A DNA stretch of 64,000 bases from Metaphire vulgaris (taxonomy: Eukaryota; Annelida; Clitellata; Crassiclitellata; Megascolecidae). The stretch lies in the NCBI GenBank assembly GCA_018105865.1, contig CM030848.1:3042501-3106500 (forward strand), given 5' to 3'. Under the pieces are notes generated by a model. The model saw only the letters and a program-made list of their open reading frames with translations. It did not search any database and was not told the DNA's origin. The number at the start of each line of letters is the position of its first letter. Position 1 is the first letter of the stretch. This document shows positions 11,150 through 23,827 of this stretch, in pieces. The translations under genes were made by a program, and so were the position numbers.

Positions 11150-11602
11150 TCACTATTAACCCCTCAGCCTCCTCGACCCACACGTTCGTCATCTCATCTA
11201 ACCCTGTCACGCCCGCTAAATCAATCATCCCTGAAAATTTGCAACCGTACCTTCTGATACGCTGCACCTGAACTTTGGAACTCGATCCCTGCTTCCCTTC
11301 GCACACTTGGACACTTTCAAACAATAAAATCTGAGTCCCCATTTCCTATAATTCTTGCATTATCTCCTCAAGTCTTCAGGTCTAAGCTTAAATCTTTCCT
11401 TTTTCTAAAACCATTTCCTCCATAGCTGTAACAACCTAGCCTCACTGCCCTTCGGATGTTGACTATTGTCTTGCTGATCATGTTCCTTCCCCTTAGCTAT
11501 TTTAAGAAAGGCTGAGCGTCTAAGAACAATCAGCTACTGTTGTGATGCCTCCAAAGACGCTATAGAAATCCACGAGATTTTACTTACTTACTTACTTACT
11601 TA
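11150..11602 (+). pseudogene. CR1/L2-like LINE 3' remnant
   Basis: The stretch at about 11263-11330 reads APELWNSIPASLRTLGHFQT, and 11370-11400 reads FRSKLKSFLFLKPF, both typical of the CR1/L2 C-terminus. The 3' UTR motif ACGCTATAGAAATCC lies near 11560 and a short (TTAC)n tail ends at 11602. Stops and shifts break the frame. Confidence 0.7.
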
Positions 11603-11778
11603 TACTATCCGATGCCAAGCTTTCGGTGTGTTTTTTCGTTTCAATTATCTGAGATCGAGTGCATAGTAGTGTTATTTCAGGTAGAATTAGGTAGAATTAA
11701 CGGTAGTTCCAGGAAAATTTTCAGCAGCATATGGAGTAGTCGTTGCAGTCTACAAGCCACTAATTATACAGCCTGATC

Positions 11779-11846
11779 CAGTGGCGTAGCGAGGGTATCC
11801 GGCGCCTGGGGGGCAGCTGCCCCCTGACCCCCTCGCTATGCCACTG
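11779..11846. mobile_element. 68-bp hAT-like MITE
   Basis: CAGTGGCGTAGCGAGGG at the left and CCCTCGCTATGCCACTG at the right; flanks GCCTGATC at 11771-11778 and 11847-11854, a perfect 8-bp duplication. The element is almost only its inverted repeats. Confidence 0.85.
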
Positions 11847-11948
11847 GCCTGATCCTACGGAGAGCTCTGATTCCTAAGCATCAGCTTTCTAATGCGTTTT
11901 ATTAGCAAATTATGCACTGTGTGTTTCTATACAGCGTCAACACTACGG

Positions 11949-12106
11949 CAGTGGCGTAACGTGGGGGGGGGGGCACTTTGTTGACTGCCCCCCGGGCCCC
12001 GGGCGGGGGGGGCCCCCAAAGAGGGGTCTAAGCTAGGGTTAGGTTAGGGTTAACCCTAGGTTAGGGTTAGGCTTAACCCTAACCATAGAAGTGAACGTGC
12101 CGGCGA

Positions 12107-12140
<34 letters not shown>

Positions 12141-12220
12141 GTCAGCCCAAAACTCTGGAACTTTGGGGCCCCCATGACAAAGATGCCCCCCGGGCCCCCA
12201 AAAGTCACGCTACGCCACTG
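11949..12220. mobile_element. hAT-like MITE carrying telomere-like repeats
   Basis: CAGTGGCGTAACGTGGGG and GTCACGCTACGCCACTG ends; flanks CACTACGG at 11941-11948 and 12221-12228, perfect 8 bp. Inside are TTAGGG/CCCTAA-type repeats in both orientations (12030-12085), forming a palindrome, and a poly(T) run at about 12110-12138. Non-coding. Confidence 0.85.
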
Positions 12221-12228
12221 CACTACGG

Positions 12229-12937
12229 CGCTACAAAAAATCTATGGAATTCATTTGGGTCGATTTGTTGAAACAGCGAACAGGCGAGGAGATGCAGTGA
12301 AGCCAAAAGTCAACAAAACGTGTCGATACACATCAACAAATAGAGAAATATAAAATCCAACGAATAAAGAAATATGAAGTCGAAAGAACCAAATCCCTAC
12401 GTTACTTTTGAAGACGAGTAGAAAATTCTGTTCGCAATCAGAATAAAACGTCTCGAAAAAGTCAAGATTTCAAGTCGAGTACCTCAAATACAAAGCAGAA
12501 ATTGGATAATTACCAATTTTCAAGGGCCTCTCCTCCCCCATGAAGAACAAAACTTGCTTTGATGTTTCAAGTGAAACTGCGATGGAAGCGATAGGTCGAG
12601 CATGCTTTCAAATGTCCAAGTGCTTTCGTTATGGAGGAGAGGGGAGGGAAGGGGAGGGGAAAGCGACACGAATTTCGAAGTCACGTGAGGAGTTCTGTGG
12701 ACAAAACAACGTGGAAGAGGAAGGAGGGAAAGCGAAAACATAGAAATTAAACCGAGACTTGAAAATGACGTTCAGGAAGACATTTATTTGATCGTCAAAT
12801 GTTTCGTTGTGATTTCTGAATTCGCAAACGCAAAAAAATCTCCAACATAAATCCAGGCGACAGCCAAAGAGACGACGAAGAAACTGATAAAGAAAACGGC
12901 AAGCACACTGATCAGTCAATCATTGAATGATGAGAGA
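12229..12937. other. Unassigned non-coding DNA
   Basis: A purine-rich GGAGGGGAAGG stretch at 12630-12735 produces short ORFs on both strands. Nothing recognised. Confidence 0.35.
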
Positions 12938-13052
12938 GTGTGCGAACGAACGAACGGATACATGAATGGCAATTGAATGCATGAACGAATGAACGAATGA
13001 ACGAATGAATGAACGAACGAACGAACGAATGAACGAACGAATGAATGAATGG
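12938..13052 (+). repeat. (GAAC/GAAT)n tetranucleotide repeat
   Basis: Mixed GAAC and GAAT units, some ATGAACGA dodecamers. Confidence 0.9.
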
Positions 13053-13430
13053 AAATTGCAAGGCAACTAAATGTCAACTGGATGAATGTTTAGAATAATG
13101 AATTAATGAAAAACCGATGTTTTACTTATTTACTTAATTACTGTACTTCCGTACAGAAGGGCAAAGTTCATGCGATGCTATAACATAACTAATCCGTCGA
13201 CCACGAGTAGAGGACCAGTGGTTGAATCCTTGATAATCTGGAAATACGAGGACTGATTGTGACGATCACGCTCAAAACTTATCTTCAATCTGATTCATCC
13301 GACGACGATTTTCTCTCGTCGGCAACTGCGAATAGGAAAGTTCGTTAAATTTTCGGCTTTCTCTTTCATCCGTATTAAATCCATTATAAGAGGATTCAAA
13401 CTGTCTCCTGCACAGAATCACGGGCTGTTA

Positions 13431-15235
<1,805 letters not shown>

Positions 15236-15388
15236 TTTTGATAATGCGAACACATCATCTGCAACCCAGCTGAAGACTTACCTCTTTAACTGTGCCTACC
15301 ACGATTGACTTTTGTAATGCACCTGCTAACATTATTCATTTGTCACAGGCGCACTATAAATACCTAGGAATGAATGAATGAATGAACC
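15236..15388 (+). mobile_element. CR1/L2-like LINE 3' tail with (TGAA)n
   Basis: A short reading ATQLKTYLFNCAY (about 15270-15305) matches the end of CR1/L2 ORF2, followed by GCGCACTATAAATACC (15350 region) and a (GAAT)n tail. Confidence 0.65.
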
Positions 15389-16695
15389 CAACCCAACCCA
15401 ACCCCTCCCCAGTAATCCGCAAAATTAGTAACAATTATAGTGAATGGCGTCATATTTCTTGCTCGCCATTTAATTTTCAAGAAGAAAATCTAATTTGCGC
15501 TAAGTAAATCTTAATGGTTTCAGAAGGTACAACAAGCTCACAAATACAGAAGATTCCTTTCTATCAAAGCGCCTATAATCACGCTTAAATTAAACAGAAC
15601 CAACAAAAGACGCTGAAGGAACACAAATTTTAGGCCGTTGTCCTGAACAGTTGAATGGTTTCACAGCTCTACCTTATTAAAGAAATTCGTTTTCGTCTAC
15701 TGTATCTTCAAGAATTATTTAGAAATTCGACGAAATGAAACATGATGGTTAAGTGCAAGTCAACCCCCCGTCGACACGTAGTTTTAGGCCTGAGAATATT
15801 TCGAAATAAGCGCCCGTTGGATAAATCAGCTGTGTCTGCAGTGTTTAGCCAAGCCTTAACAAACTGTCATTCTAATTCTACGTCAAGGGAGTAATAGGGA
15901 GATTCAGACGATTCTAAAGAAAACATCAGACAAACATCGAAATCTACAAATGCAGACGATATTGCATCAGGACAATTATTGGTCTTGTACGTAAAATCGC
16001 AGTGGAAATTAAGACTATTTTCCCCTTATTAATCAATTGCACGTTAAGAATGTTGATTTTCTTGTACATGAATGTATAAATTGAGAATAATAATTGTTGA
16101 GTAAAACTTACCTGGGTGTATGTCCTGTGTATAAAATATGTCGAGGAAAAACTCTGATCGAGACAGAATTTCCTTCTGTTGAAGACCTTCACTGTAGTTA
16201 TTTGGAAATACAGCAAACAGTCTCAAAGTCTCCGAATAATTTAACGGATTAGTACATCTGCTTAAAAGCTTCTTTATATTATATTTGCTATTTATGTAAG
16301 TTTTAAAGATCTAACGACACAAATCAAGAACAGTATTCGGGTCCAGTTGAAGCAATGTAAATTGACTTTCCTCTTAGAGGCATTTTCTCGTCGCTTTGAA
16401 ACAAATCGCCTTTGATTTCCGTTACAAGTTACAACCGATACTCCGTTACTATCGTTCAGTTCAGTTTATTCTAAATTATTGCAATCGTGTGAGATTGAGA
16501 CTGTTTATTAACCCGAGACGATGAAACTCTTTGTGCTGACGACGACGACGACGACGACGACGCTAACTGTGCTTAAGAAGCGGCTTCTAAGATCAACCCA
16601 AAGTGTCCGAGATGGTACGAATGCATCTCCGTTTTGTTGGCTGCAACAGTGAGAGCCGCGCATGCATACAAAGCAGACTGCAAACTCCTTTCCGT

Positions 16696-16697
<2 letters not shown>
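15389..16697. other. Unassigned non-coding DNA
   Basis: A 44-codon ATG ORF at 16521 starts MKLFVL followed by eight threonines from an (ACG)n run; it has no support as a gene. Nothing else was recognised. Confidence 0.35.

Positions 16698-16757
<60 letters not shown>
16698..16757 (+). repeat. (CT)n microsatellite
   Basis: About 30 perfect CT units. Confidence 0.97.
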
Positions 16758-16759
<2 letters not shown>

Positions 16760-16851
16760 ACGCTGTCTAACAGGCGCGGTGCATGCGCCCGTCGTGGGCC
16801 AACCACGCCGGTCACCCGCTCTCCCAGCTTCCTACAATGCTCAGTTGGATG

Positions 16852-17037
16852 CAGTGGCGGCTCTATGATTTGGCAAGTGGGGGGCCGTTGGGGTGGCAAC
16901 TTCTAATCATGGGGGCCAACCATTTGTTGTTTAATGTATGTAGCATTAAATATAGGGTCCCAACTGGGGGGCACTGGGGGGCCTGGCACTCAATAGGGGG
17001 GCACGGGCCCCCCTGGCCCCCGGTGGAGCCGCCCATG
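16852..17037. mobile_element. hAT-like MITE (CAGTGGCGGCTC), complete copy
   Basis: CAGTGGCGGCTC left and GAGCCGCCCATG right; flanks GTTGGATG at 16844-16851 and 17038-17045, a perfect 8-bp duplication. The body matches the fragment that starts at 438, so this copy defines the family at 186 bp. Confidence 0.85.
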
Positions 17038-17404
17038 GTTGGATGTACCATCCGATTCGACAAAGATACTCGTGGTACGCGGTACTTTCTTTCTGCAGGT
17101 ACCAAAGGCGGACCAAGGCATGGCCAAAGTCTACAGTCGAACAAGTTCTACTCCCCTCCTCATTCTTCATTCTAGATAATTGAGTTATTAAATTCAAAAG
17201 TGAAGATGATGAGTAGCATTATATAAAATGAAATAATCGAAGCAGCTGCTAATGTTATTTGCGTTAAGTTAGGTTTCGTGTCTCCTGCCTTTCATCCTTC
17301 ATTCAATCTGTTTCTTATTTCAGCCTTAGACCACGCTTCACGTAAAAGCTGAACTAAGAATCAGATAGAATAAAGGACGAACAGCAGGAGCACCGCTAAA
17401 CAAG

Positions 17405-17755
17405 ACATGGAAAAGTCACAGCATTCCAGTGAGCACAAAAGTTCGACTACTGAGATCACTGGTGTGGCCGGTCGCTACATACGGCTGCGAAAGTTGGACA
17501 ATAAGGAAAGAAGACGAACAACGCATACAGGCATTTGAAATGAAAGGCCTAAGGCAGATAATGAGAGTTTCTTGGACAGCAAAGAAAACGAATGAATGGA
17601 TAATGGATAGAACTCTACTGGAAACAGAAAAAGAAAGGTGAAATACTGAGGACATATTTGGCGAACAAAACAGGAATGTCTGGAGAAAGAAATAATACAA
17701 GGCACAATCCCAGGATCACGAAAAAGAGGCAGACCAAGAAAAAAGGTGGGAATGG
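17405..17755 (+). pseudogene. RTE-like LINE, C-terminal end of ORF
   Basis: 17440-17640 reads VRLLRSLVWPVATYGCESWT, then EQRIQAFEMKGLRQIMRVSW and AKKTNEWI; after a frameshift near 17640, HIWRTKQECLEKEIIQGT and GSRKRGRPR follow. This is the familiar 'YGCESWT ... RRGRPR' end of endonuclease-reverse transcriptase LINEs of the RTE type. The endonuclease and RT core are missing. The expected DNI-W tail is replaced by a TCAATCAC repeat from 17762. Confidence 0.8.
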
Positions 17756-17761
17756 ACAGAA

Positions 17762-18093
17762 CTCACTATAGAGCACTCACTCACTCGCTCACTCACTCAA
17801 TCATTCACTCACTCAATCACTCACTCACTCAATCAATCAATCAATCAATCGCTCACACAATCACTAACTCAATCACTCACTCAATCATTCACTCATTCAA
17901 TTACTCAATCACTCAATCAATCAATCTTCAGTCTTCATCAATCTTCATCTTCTTCAATCTTCAATCAATCAATCTTCAATCTTCAGTCCTCAATCAATCA
18001 CTCACTCACTCGTTCACTAACTCAATCACTCGTTCACTCACTCAATCAATCACTCACTCGTTCACTCACTCACTCGTTCACTCACTCACTTAG
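17762..18093 (+). repeat. Mixed (TCAC)/(TCAA) microsatellite
   Basis: Irregular ACTCACTCAATCAATC units with a TTCAATCTTCAG interruption at about 17925-17990. It starts inside the LINE fragment and ends at a short inverted repeat CACTCACTTAGTGAGTG (18078-18094). Confidence 0.92.
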
Positions 18094-18573
18094 TGAGTGA
18101 ATGGAATTTATGTATGCCGTCGAGATTTCTAATAAATGGCTGTTTTATTCGTTCGCTGTTGCATTGGTTCGGTTGACAGCAGCTATCGATACTGGTCTCA
18201 GGCTGCAGCGAACGACTTAGAAACGACTTATACTTCTTTTTTAAAATCATAAAGCGCCGTAGTACCCCAGATGCGATCCCTCGCAATTTAATATAGCATC
18301 TGCTATACTATACTGCTTATCTTTGCAGCTGGTCTCCATATCTGGAGGTCGTTCTGCTATATCCACCATAGCGATGATGTCCTAACAAATCATCCGGTCA
18401 ACGCTTCCAGAAGAAACGTCTCTCTGTAGTTAACGCGTTCTCGTGCATTTCTCACCTTCGCATTAGAGTAAATTTGGATGAAAAAAATTGAGTACAACCT
18501 CTATGCCCTCCCTATGGTAATCTCTCTAAAATGGGGCTCTAGCTTATAGGCCTAATAGAAGTTTTCTCCTCGG

Positions 18574-18850
18574 CAGGGACGTAGCCAGGCATGGGCAGGA
18601 GTTTAGGTTTGGGGGCTGAAGCCCGCGATTCACTCCCCTTTCTTCCTTTTGAGCTCGTCCTTTGGCTAGAAACACTATGGCGGGAACCCATTCACGGCTC
18701 CAATGAACGGGGCTCTGCATTTGTGTGGGCGTTGTGTCTTTTTTCTCCGCCGAAATTCCAATCACTTAATTTGGCTTGAATTCATTTGGGGGCTAGCTTC
18801 ATGCTTGGGGGGCTTGAGCCCTCCCAAGCCCATTCCTAGCTACGTCCCTG
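18574..18850. mobile_element. hAT-like MITE (CAGGGACGTAGC ends) with a captured 108-bp module
   Basis: CAGGGACGTAGCCAGG left and CTAGCTACGTCCCTG right; flanks CTCCTCGG and CGCCTCAG match 6 of 8. Positions 18653-18760 hold a 108-bp block that recurs outside any MITE at 19712-19819 with two differences. Confidence 0.7.
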
Positions 18851-18959
18851 CGCCTCAGGGTCACCTTCGCCTATACGCCAGTTTTCATTTTACTTTCGTT
18901 TCACAAAAGAATAGACCCCAAGTCCAAAAAGTGTTTCTCCGATTATGACTTCCAATTTG

Positions 18960-19255
18960 TTTTCTGTGCTTCTCCATTCCCTCGCCGAGTATCAAAATAG
19001 AGCGCTATACAAATCTTACATTATCACTGTCACTTATAAAATTTAATGCCGTCTTTGTGTCCAATTATTGAATCTGTCGCAATATCAAAACGACAAATAC
19101 AAAGGCAGCTAAGATTAGACTTTAGACTTATCTAAACCTAGAAATCTCATTTCCTAATTCTGTTCATTGGTCGGTCTTCTTTCTGTGAAATTCATTTATC
19201 AAAATTAGTCCATTTTCCCTTAACAGTGAAAAATATTCAAACCAAGATTAAATAT
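18960..19255 (+). other. Spacer with a possible LINE 3' tail
   Basis: GAGCGCTATACAAATC at about 19001-19016 resembles the CR1/L2 3' UTR motif. Nothing else is clear. Confidence 0.3.

Positions 19256-19316
<61 letters not shown>
19256..19316. repeat. (TA)n microsatellite
   Basis: About 30 TA units. Confidence 0.97.
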
Positions 19317-19318
<2 letters not shown>

Positions 19319-19370
19319 CATATAAGGAATTCGAATTAGCCCAATAATAGACAAATAGATCGGACTACTT

Positions 19371-19680
19371 GGCGTTGTGCGACCGGTTCCCATAAGAGCT
19401 TAACGAAAGTTAAGCAATATCGAGCACGGCTCGTACTTGGATGGGTCACCATCTCGGTGTCTAGTCGTGGTGCAGGCGGCCAACCAAGCCGTTCATCGCT
19501 TAGGCGTCGATAAATAATGGTAGCAGCGCTAAGCAGCGAATGTAAAACGCGGGTCTAGAGAAAGCAATGGCAAACTACTCTAGATTAATGGCGTAAGCCA
19601 CCTGCGTCGCTGCTTACCCAGTACAAAGAGTTCAGCGCCGGACCCTACTCGCTCGCTCGAGTAGGCTACGGGACTATCTT
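19371..19680 (+). mobile_element. 5S rRNA-derived SINE
   Basis: The head (about 19381-19470) carries the 5S internal promoter: GAAAGTTAAGCAATATCGAG (box A and intermediate element region) and CTCGTACTTGGATGGGTCACC (19430-19450, box C region). The 5' end does not match a full 5S gene and the 3' part does not close the stem, so it is not a functional 5S rRNA. The body that follows contains GAGAAAGCAATGGCAAACTA, a type of motif common in SINE bodies, and CACCTGCGTCGCTGCTT, which recurs at 21180. Pol III-driven SINE3-like origin is the best reading. Confidence 0.7.
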
Positions 19681-19711
19681 TAACTTTACTAACAGACAAA
19701 TGTTGAACGCG

Positions 19712-19819
19712 GCTCGTCCTTTGGCTAGAAACACTATGGCGGGAACCCATTCACGGCGCCAATGAACGGGGTTCTGCATTTGTGTGGGCGTTGTGTCTTT
19801 TTTCTCCGCCGAAATTCCA
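19712..19819 (+). repeat. 108-bp module, second copy
   Basis: Same length as and two substitutions from 18653-18760: starts GCTCGTCCTTTGGCTAG, ends CTCCGCCGAAATTCCA. The function is unknown. It sits about 30 bp after the 5S-derived SINE and is not inside visible inverted repeats. Confidence 0.9.
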
Positions 19820-20189
19820 GCCTCTTTGTCCGACCGTTATGTGACTGTTGCGGCGTCTGTGCTAAATCACGGTCTCTTCCGACGTTCTCTCTAAGCACCT
19901 AATAGACATTGCTTAACCGCGCTCCGGTCATCCGATGCTGGAAATCTAGAGTCCGGATGTCTTTTCTTCTGAGTCTGTCAGTTAAAAAACGGTATTAACT
20001 TGTAAATCGATTAAAACATCGCCAAAGATGGAGTCAATTGATCGACATAAAACCCACACCCGTGAACGTTAATGGCGTTAAATGGGCGAGACCTTGATGA
20101 AATAAAAACACGGTTTAGGTTTCACGTCTATTAAGTAACAAGTTAAGTGAATATCATCAAACGTATATGGCTGGACGTACCTAAGGCTC

Positions 20190-20440
20190 CGCCCGCCTAA
20201 CGAGTTACGACCTGTCCTCTCTTATGTTGTCTAGCCATCTTTTCCTCTGACATCCTCTTGATCTTTCTCCTGTGACTCTTCCAATCGGGACTTTGTATGG
20301 TATTCTCTTATCGCCCATTCTGTTGACATGTCCAAAGAATCTCAGCCTTCTTTTTGAATTATGTTTGGTTACTGTTCGTTCTGCTTCTAACTGTTTCTGA
20401 TGTTTTCATTTCTTTGGGATTCTCTCTTGGATAGCCTATG
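20190..20440 (-). pseudogene. RTE-like LINE, C-terminal fragment
   Basis: On the minus strand 20220-20360 reads KRRLRFFGHVNRMGDKRIP, then GRVTGERSRGCQRKRWLDNI, the 'RRLRxFGHV..RM ... KRWLDNI' C-terminus of RTE-type polyproteins. It is short and 5'-truncated. Orientation is opposite to the related fragment at 17405. Confidence 0.7.
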
Positions 20441-20517
20441 CCTCCTATTCTTCGAAGGCAATCCATTTCAAATACATTTCCGACTCAGCTGTGAGCGTTC
20501 ACGTCTCCGAGTAGTAG

Positions 20518-20655
20518 TTGGGGCGGAAGATGGCAGAGTAGGTTACGTGCTGGAGCGTCAGGCTGATGGAGCGGGTTCAAGCCCCGTTAGTGCCCCTAGT
20601 GGCTTTCACACAGGCAGTAATGCCTCATCAGCCACTTTAAATCATGCTAAGTAAG
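20518..20655 (+). mobile_element. tRNA-derived SINE
   Basis: TGGCAGAGTAGG at 20531-20542 fits the pol III A box and GGGTTCAAGCC at 20573-20583 fits the B box, about 30 bp apart as in a tRNA-like promoter. The acceptor stem does not pair, so it is not a tRNA gene. The body continues to an AAGTAAGTAG tail near 20655. Confidence 0.65.
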
Positions 20656-21082
20656 TAGTGGAACTATTCAAATTTAGATTCGTTGAATTTTACTTTAATT
20701 TGTAAATTTTCGCTACTGCGCTGGAGAAATTTGTAATTTTAATCACTGATATATTAGCTTTTTAAATTTTGGATTAGGCCTATATCGGTGTGCTCTTATT
20801 TATTTTTGCCTGTGTAATAATATTACATTTAAAAATTTAATCTGTTATCGCTCACTCCATTACCGTTTCGAACAGTAATTTAATAGGCCGTTGTTCTTTC
20901 TAGATTAATTAATTTATTCCATGTTAACTGGCACTATTCGTCTCCTGCTGAAGTCGTGAGCTGCTGCATTAGCCGAAGTAGGCCTACAACTGGGCTTTCT
21001 TTAGTCTCTGCATCTTTTCAAAGTCTGCCTCGCGGTTCTTGTCGGTTAATTAGCCGCAAATAGTTTATTCACCGCCTATAGG

Positions 21083-21160
21083 TTTAGGTTTGAGGTTTGG
21101 GTTATAGGACGTAAGGTTTAGGGTTTGGGTTTGGGTTAGGGTTAAGTTGGCAATGAGATA
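21083..21160 (+). repeat. Degenerate telomere-like (TTTAGGG/TTAGGG) stretch
   Basis: GTTTAGGTTTGAGGTTTGGG and GGGTTTGGGTTAGGGTTAAG runs. Interstitial and degenerate; not a chromosome end. Confidence 0.7.
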
Positions 21161-21394
21161 ACCGACATTCTGACAAGTACCTGCGTCGCTGCTTCCCCAC
21201 TCCCACTCTTGACTGATCTCTGGAATTGACTTTGCCCGGCTGACGTTAGCTCTATCCAGTCGTTCTTTGCTTAATCCTACACTGCTATTCACTTCACAGT
21301 CTTACAATAATTCGAACACTTCAAGAACACTAGAAAACAAGGAGAAAGTGAGATTGAGAAAGAGAAAAAATAATAATAATAAATAAGTATGCAC

Positions 21395-21760
21395 TTCTAT
21401 AGCACCATTTATAATACACAAGGGTATCAATTGATGGTACTTTAAATCCATCCGCAAAAGACCAGGTCATTCCAGAAATCAGTCAGAGTTAAAGAGTAAA
21501 ACCGTCTATGGCGGTAAAGCTAATTTGAAGAGGTGTGTTTTAAGCCTAGATCTGAAAATATTCAATTTATTGTAAGATCTGACAACCATAGGGAGAGAGT
21601 TCCAGATTTTTGGCCCAGAAATAGAAAAGGCTCTCTTACCAATTTTAGTGTTTGTTCTAGGTACTATTTAACAATGAATCAGCAAATCTTGTTGAACGAT
21701 AATGTTTCGGATCGTTTAACATAGATTTTAAATATTGAGGTTGGCCAGACTGCAGTATTA
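21395..21760 (-). pseudogene. CR1/L2-like LINE, C-terminal end
   Basis: On the minus strand 21520-21640 reads GKRAFSISGPKIWNSLP, then RSYNKLNIFRSRLKTHLFKL, ending in a stop, the usual end of a CR1/L2 polyprotein. The 3' UTR runs to about 21395 with CTATAGAAGTGC, a variant of the common GCGCTATA motif. Confidence 0.75.
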
Positions 21761-21805
21761 TAAAAAACAGGAGACCAATTTTAAATACAGTTCTCTGTTT
21801 TACCG

Positions 21806-22040
21806 GAGATACAGACAGAGACAGACAGAGACACAGAAAGAGACAGAGACAGACACAGAGAGAGAAAGAGACACATGTACAGAGAGAGAGACAGGCAGAG
21901 AGAGACAGGCAGAGAGACAGGCTGAGAGACACACACAGGCAGAGACAGAGGGATATACGAAAAAAGAGAGACAGAGTCAGAGAGACAGAAATAGATGCAA
22001 AGAGAGACAGAGACAGAGAGATAGAGAGACAAAGTGTGTG
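21806..22040 (+). repeat. Purine-rich (GACAGA)n microsatellite
   Basis: Interrupted GACAGAGA units. ORFs rich in R/E/T or L/S here are artefacts. Confidence 0.95.
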
Positions 22041-23160
22041 AGAGAGTTCTCATGACGTATCTGTCCATTAGCAGTTAAAGCAAGCAGATGCTTATGATAA
22101 TCGCCAACAGACGTTTAAGACTGTTCATGTTTTCCAGAAGAGTCGTCTTATACAGAGACTTATCGTGCTCGAGAAATAAAACATAAAAAACAGAACGCTA
22201 TCAACGCGCGCCTCAGAATAGCCGTGTTGATAGGAGACTGATCGCTGTGCTGACGAGAGCAGAAATAATCCTCTATGCCATCTCAATATTTTCTTAATCA
22301 TTTTCCCCGTTTATCACTTAAAAATCGTTCACCTAATTGCTCGCTCCAGGTCGTAGCGACTTTCGCTCGTAAAAGTTTTTTTTAGATGACAAAGCGTGTA
22401 TAGTAGAGTCAAGGGCAACGCGAAATGATATTTATGCGGCCGGGGCACAAGCTGTGATTACAAGTGAAAGATGCTTTTCATCGGCGTCGGCACAGATTGC
22501 CTTCTGCACTAAACAATCGCATTAGAATCGGTTTGGTTTCAATTAATATCTGGGCCATAACATCAGCTGAAAACACGTGAAGGGTCACCAATTTAGGCCT
22601 ACTTTTGAATTTGACTTACAACTCGACAGCAAGCCAGTAAGATGGTAATGAAAATAAAATCAACAAGAAAAAACATTCAATGTCTTGGAATTGTTTCCAG
22701 AGGTTAATCTATGGAAGCCAGATGCGGACAATTCGAACCGACGTGTAAAGACGTTCTTTCAAGTGTTTGCGCATAGTAAAAAGTATTTGAATATACAATA
22801 AATACATTGTTTTAAAAGAGAAAAAAAAGTTGGAATAGACGACTATTTTCAAAACTTTTATATCCTTATTGAGAAATGCCCTCATTCGGCTTGAGAACTA
22901 GTCTCGTCGTTTTTTAGTAAAAATGTGTGAATTTGTTCAATTTTGTAAAGTTATGGTCAGGGTTGGGTTAATAGGGTTGAAAATTAATATTCAACCGTGC
23001 TATGTGTACAGAATCACTGACATCCACACTCACTATTTGCTGTCGTCGTAAATTGCATTCATAATCGAAGTACTCGAGCAATAAAGAAGCGGGCACAAAT
23101 AATACTATACCGACAGTAAATAATAAATCCTAGTTGGCATTAAACGAAGTAAATAAACAA
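22041..23160. other. Unassigned non-coding DNA
   Basis: No gene, RNA or recognisable repeat was found. Confidence 0.35.
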
Positions 23161-23164
23161 GTAA

Positions 23165-23390
23165 AATTTCGTGAATTTATATAGCGCTTTGGAAGCAGGT
23201 ACCGTAGTAGCTGCTTATTCGTAGGCGCTTGATCTAAACCGTTAAGATAGCTATAGCCGAAGCTTAGTGGCCAGTTCCAGAGATCAGTCAGAAGTGGGAC
23301 TGGGGCCCTGGGGAAGCAGCAAGGCAGACTCTGAGAAAAAAGAAACAGAAAGAGGCGCGATTTAACTTTAGGACCTGCACGCCCTTAATG
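23165..23390 (-). mobile_element. LINE 3' UTR-like repeat related to 21180-21250
   Basis: Contains TTTATATAGCGCTTTGG (minus-strand form of the LINE tail motif) and, inverted, CTGCTTCCCCAGG...CTGACTGATCTCTGGAA, which matches 21190-21225 on the plus strand. Probably two members of one LINE 3' UTR family. Confidence 0.55.
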
Positions 23391-23608
23391 TTTGCGACAC
23401 GACTAGGATTTTAAACAGCTATTTGATTTGGGCAGGTATACGTTGCTATAACGCACTATGCGATGGCACTTGTATTGGCATTTTGCCAATCATTTTAATG
23501 GCAGCCAGAAAAAGAAAGATTTATCAACATGATACACTGCTGTATAGGGCTGTCGATCTTTTTAGAATGCTACCCGGGTATGCGTCCTATTTTTTCACGA
23601 GTACCCGG

Positions 23609-23827
23609 CAGTGTTCCCTCTAATTTTGTTGAGTGTGCGCGGAAAAGCATGGTGCCTGGGAGGCACCTTTTCACGCCTGAGCCCCTGATCTTTTTTTCAC
23701 GTATGTCACCCCAGAGAACAACGAAATCAGTGTTATTTTAAACTCAAAATTACTGCGCGGCGGTTGGAAATTGCTGCGTGGCGTTTTCTTGTCATGTGCG
23801 CGGCCGCGCAGCTTAGAGAGAACACTG
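23609..23827. mobile_element. hAT-like MITE (CAGTGTTCCCTCTAA ends)
   Basis: CAGTGTTCCCTCTAATTTTG left and TTAGAGAGAACACTG right. The 8-bp flanks do not match, so either the duplication has decayed or one end is displaced. Surrounding DNA (23540-24215) has repeated ACCCGGGTA motifs of unknown nature. Confidence 0.65.

Noticed and set aside
12030..12085. Chromosome end or fusion point
   Set aside because: The telomere-like units are short, in both orientations, and enclosed in a MITE with an 8-bp target duplication.
16521..16652. 44-codon ORF starting MKLFVL with eight threonines
   Set aside because: The Thr run is an (ACG)n microsatellite; no splice or homology support.
19371..19480. Functional 5S rRNA gene
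   Set aside because: The internal promoter words match, but the 5' strand and closing stem do not, and the sequence runs on into a SINE-like body.
20531..20583. tRNA gene
   Set aside because: A and B boxes are present, but no acceptor or anticodon stem pairs as in a real tRNA.
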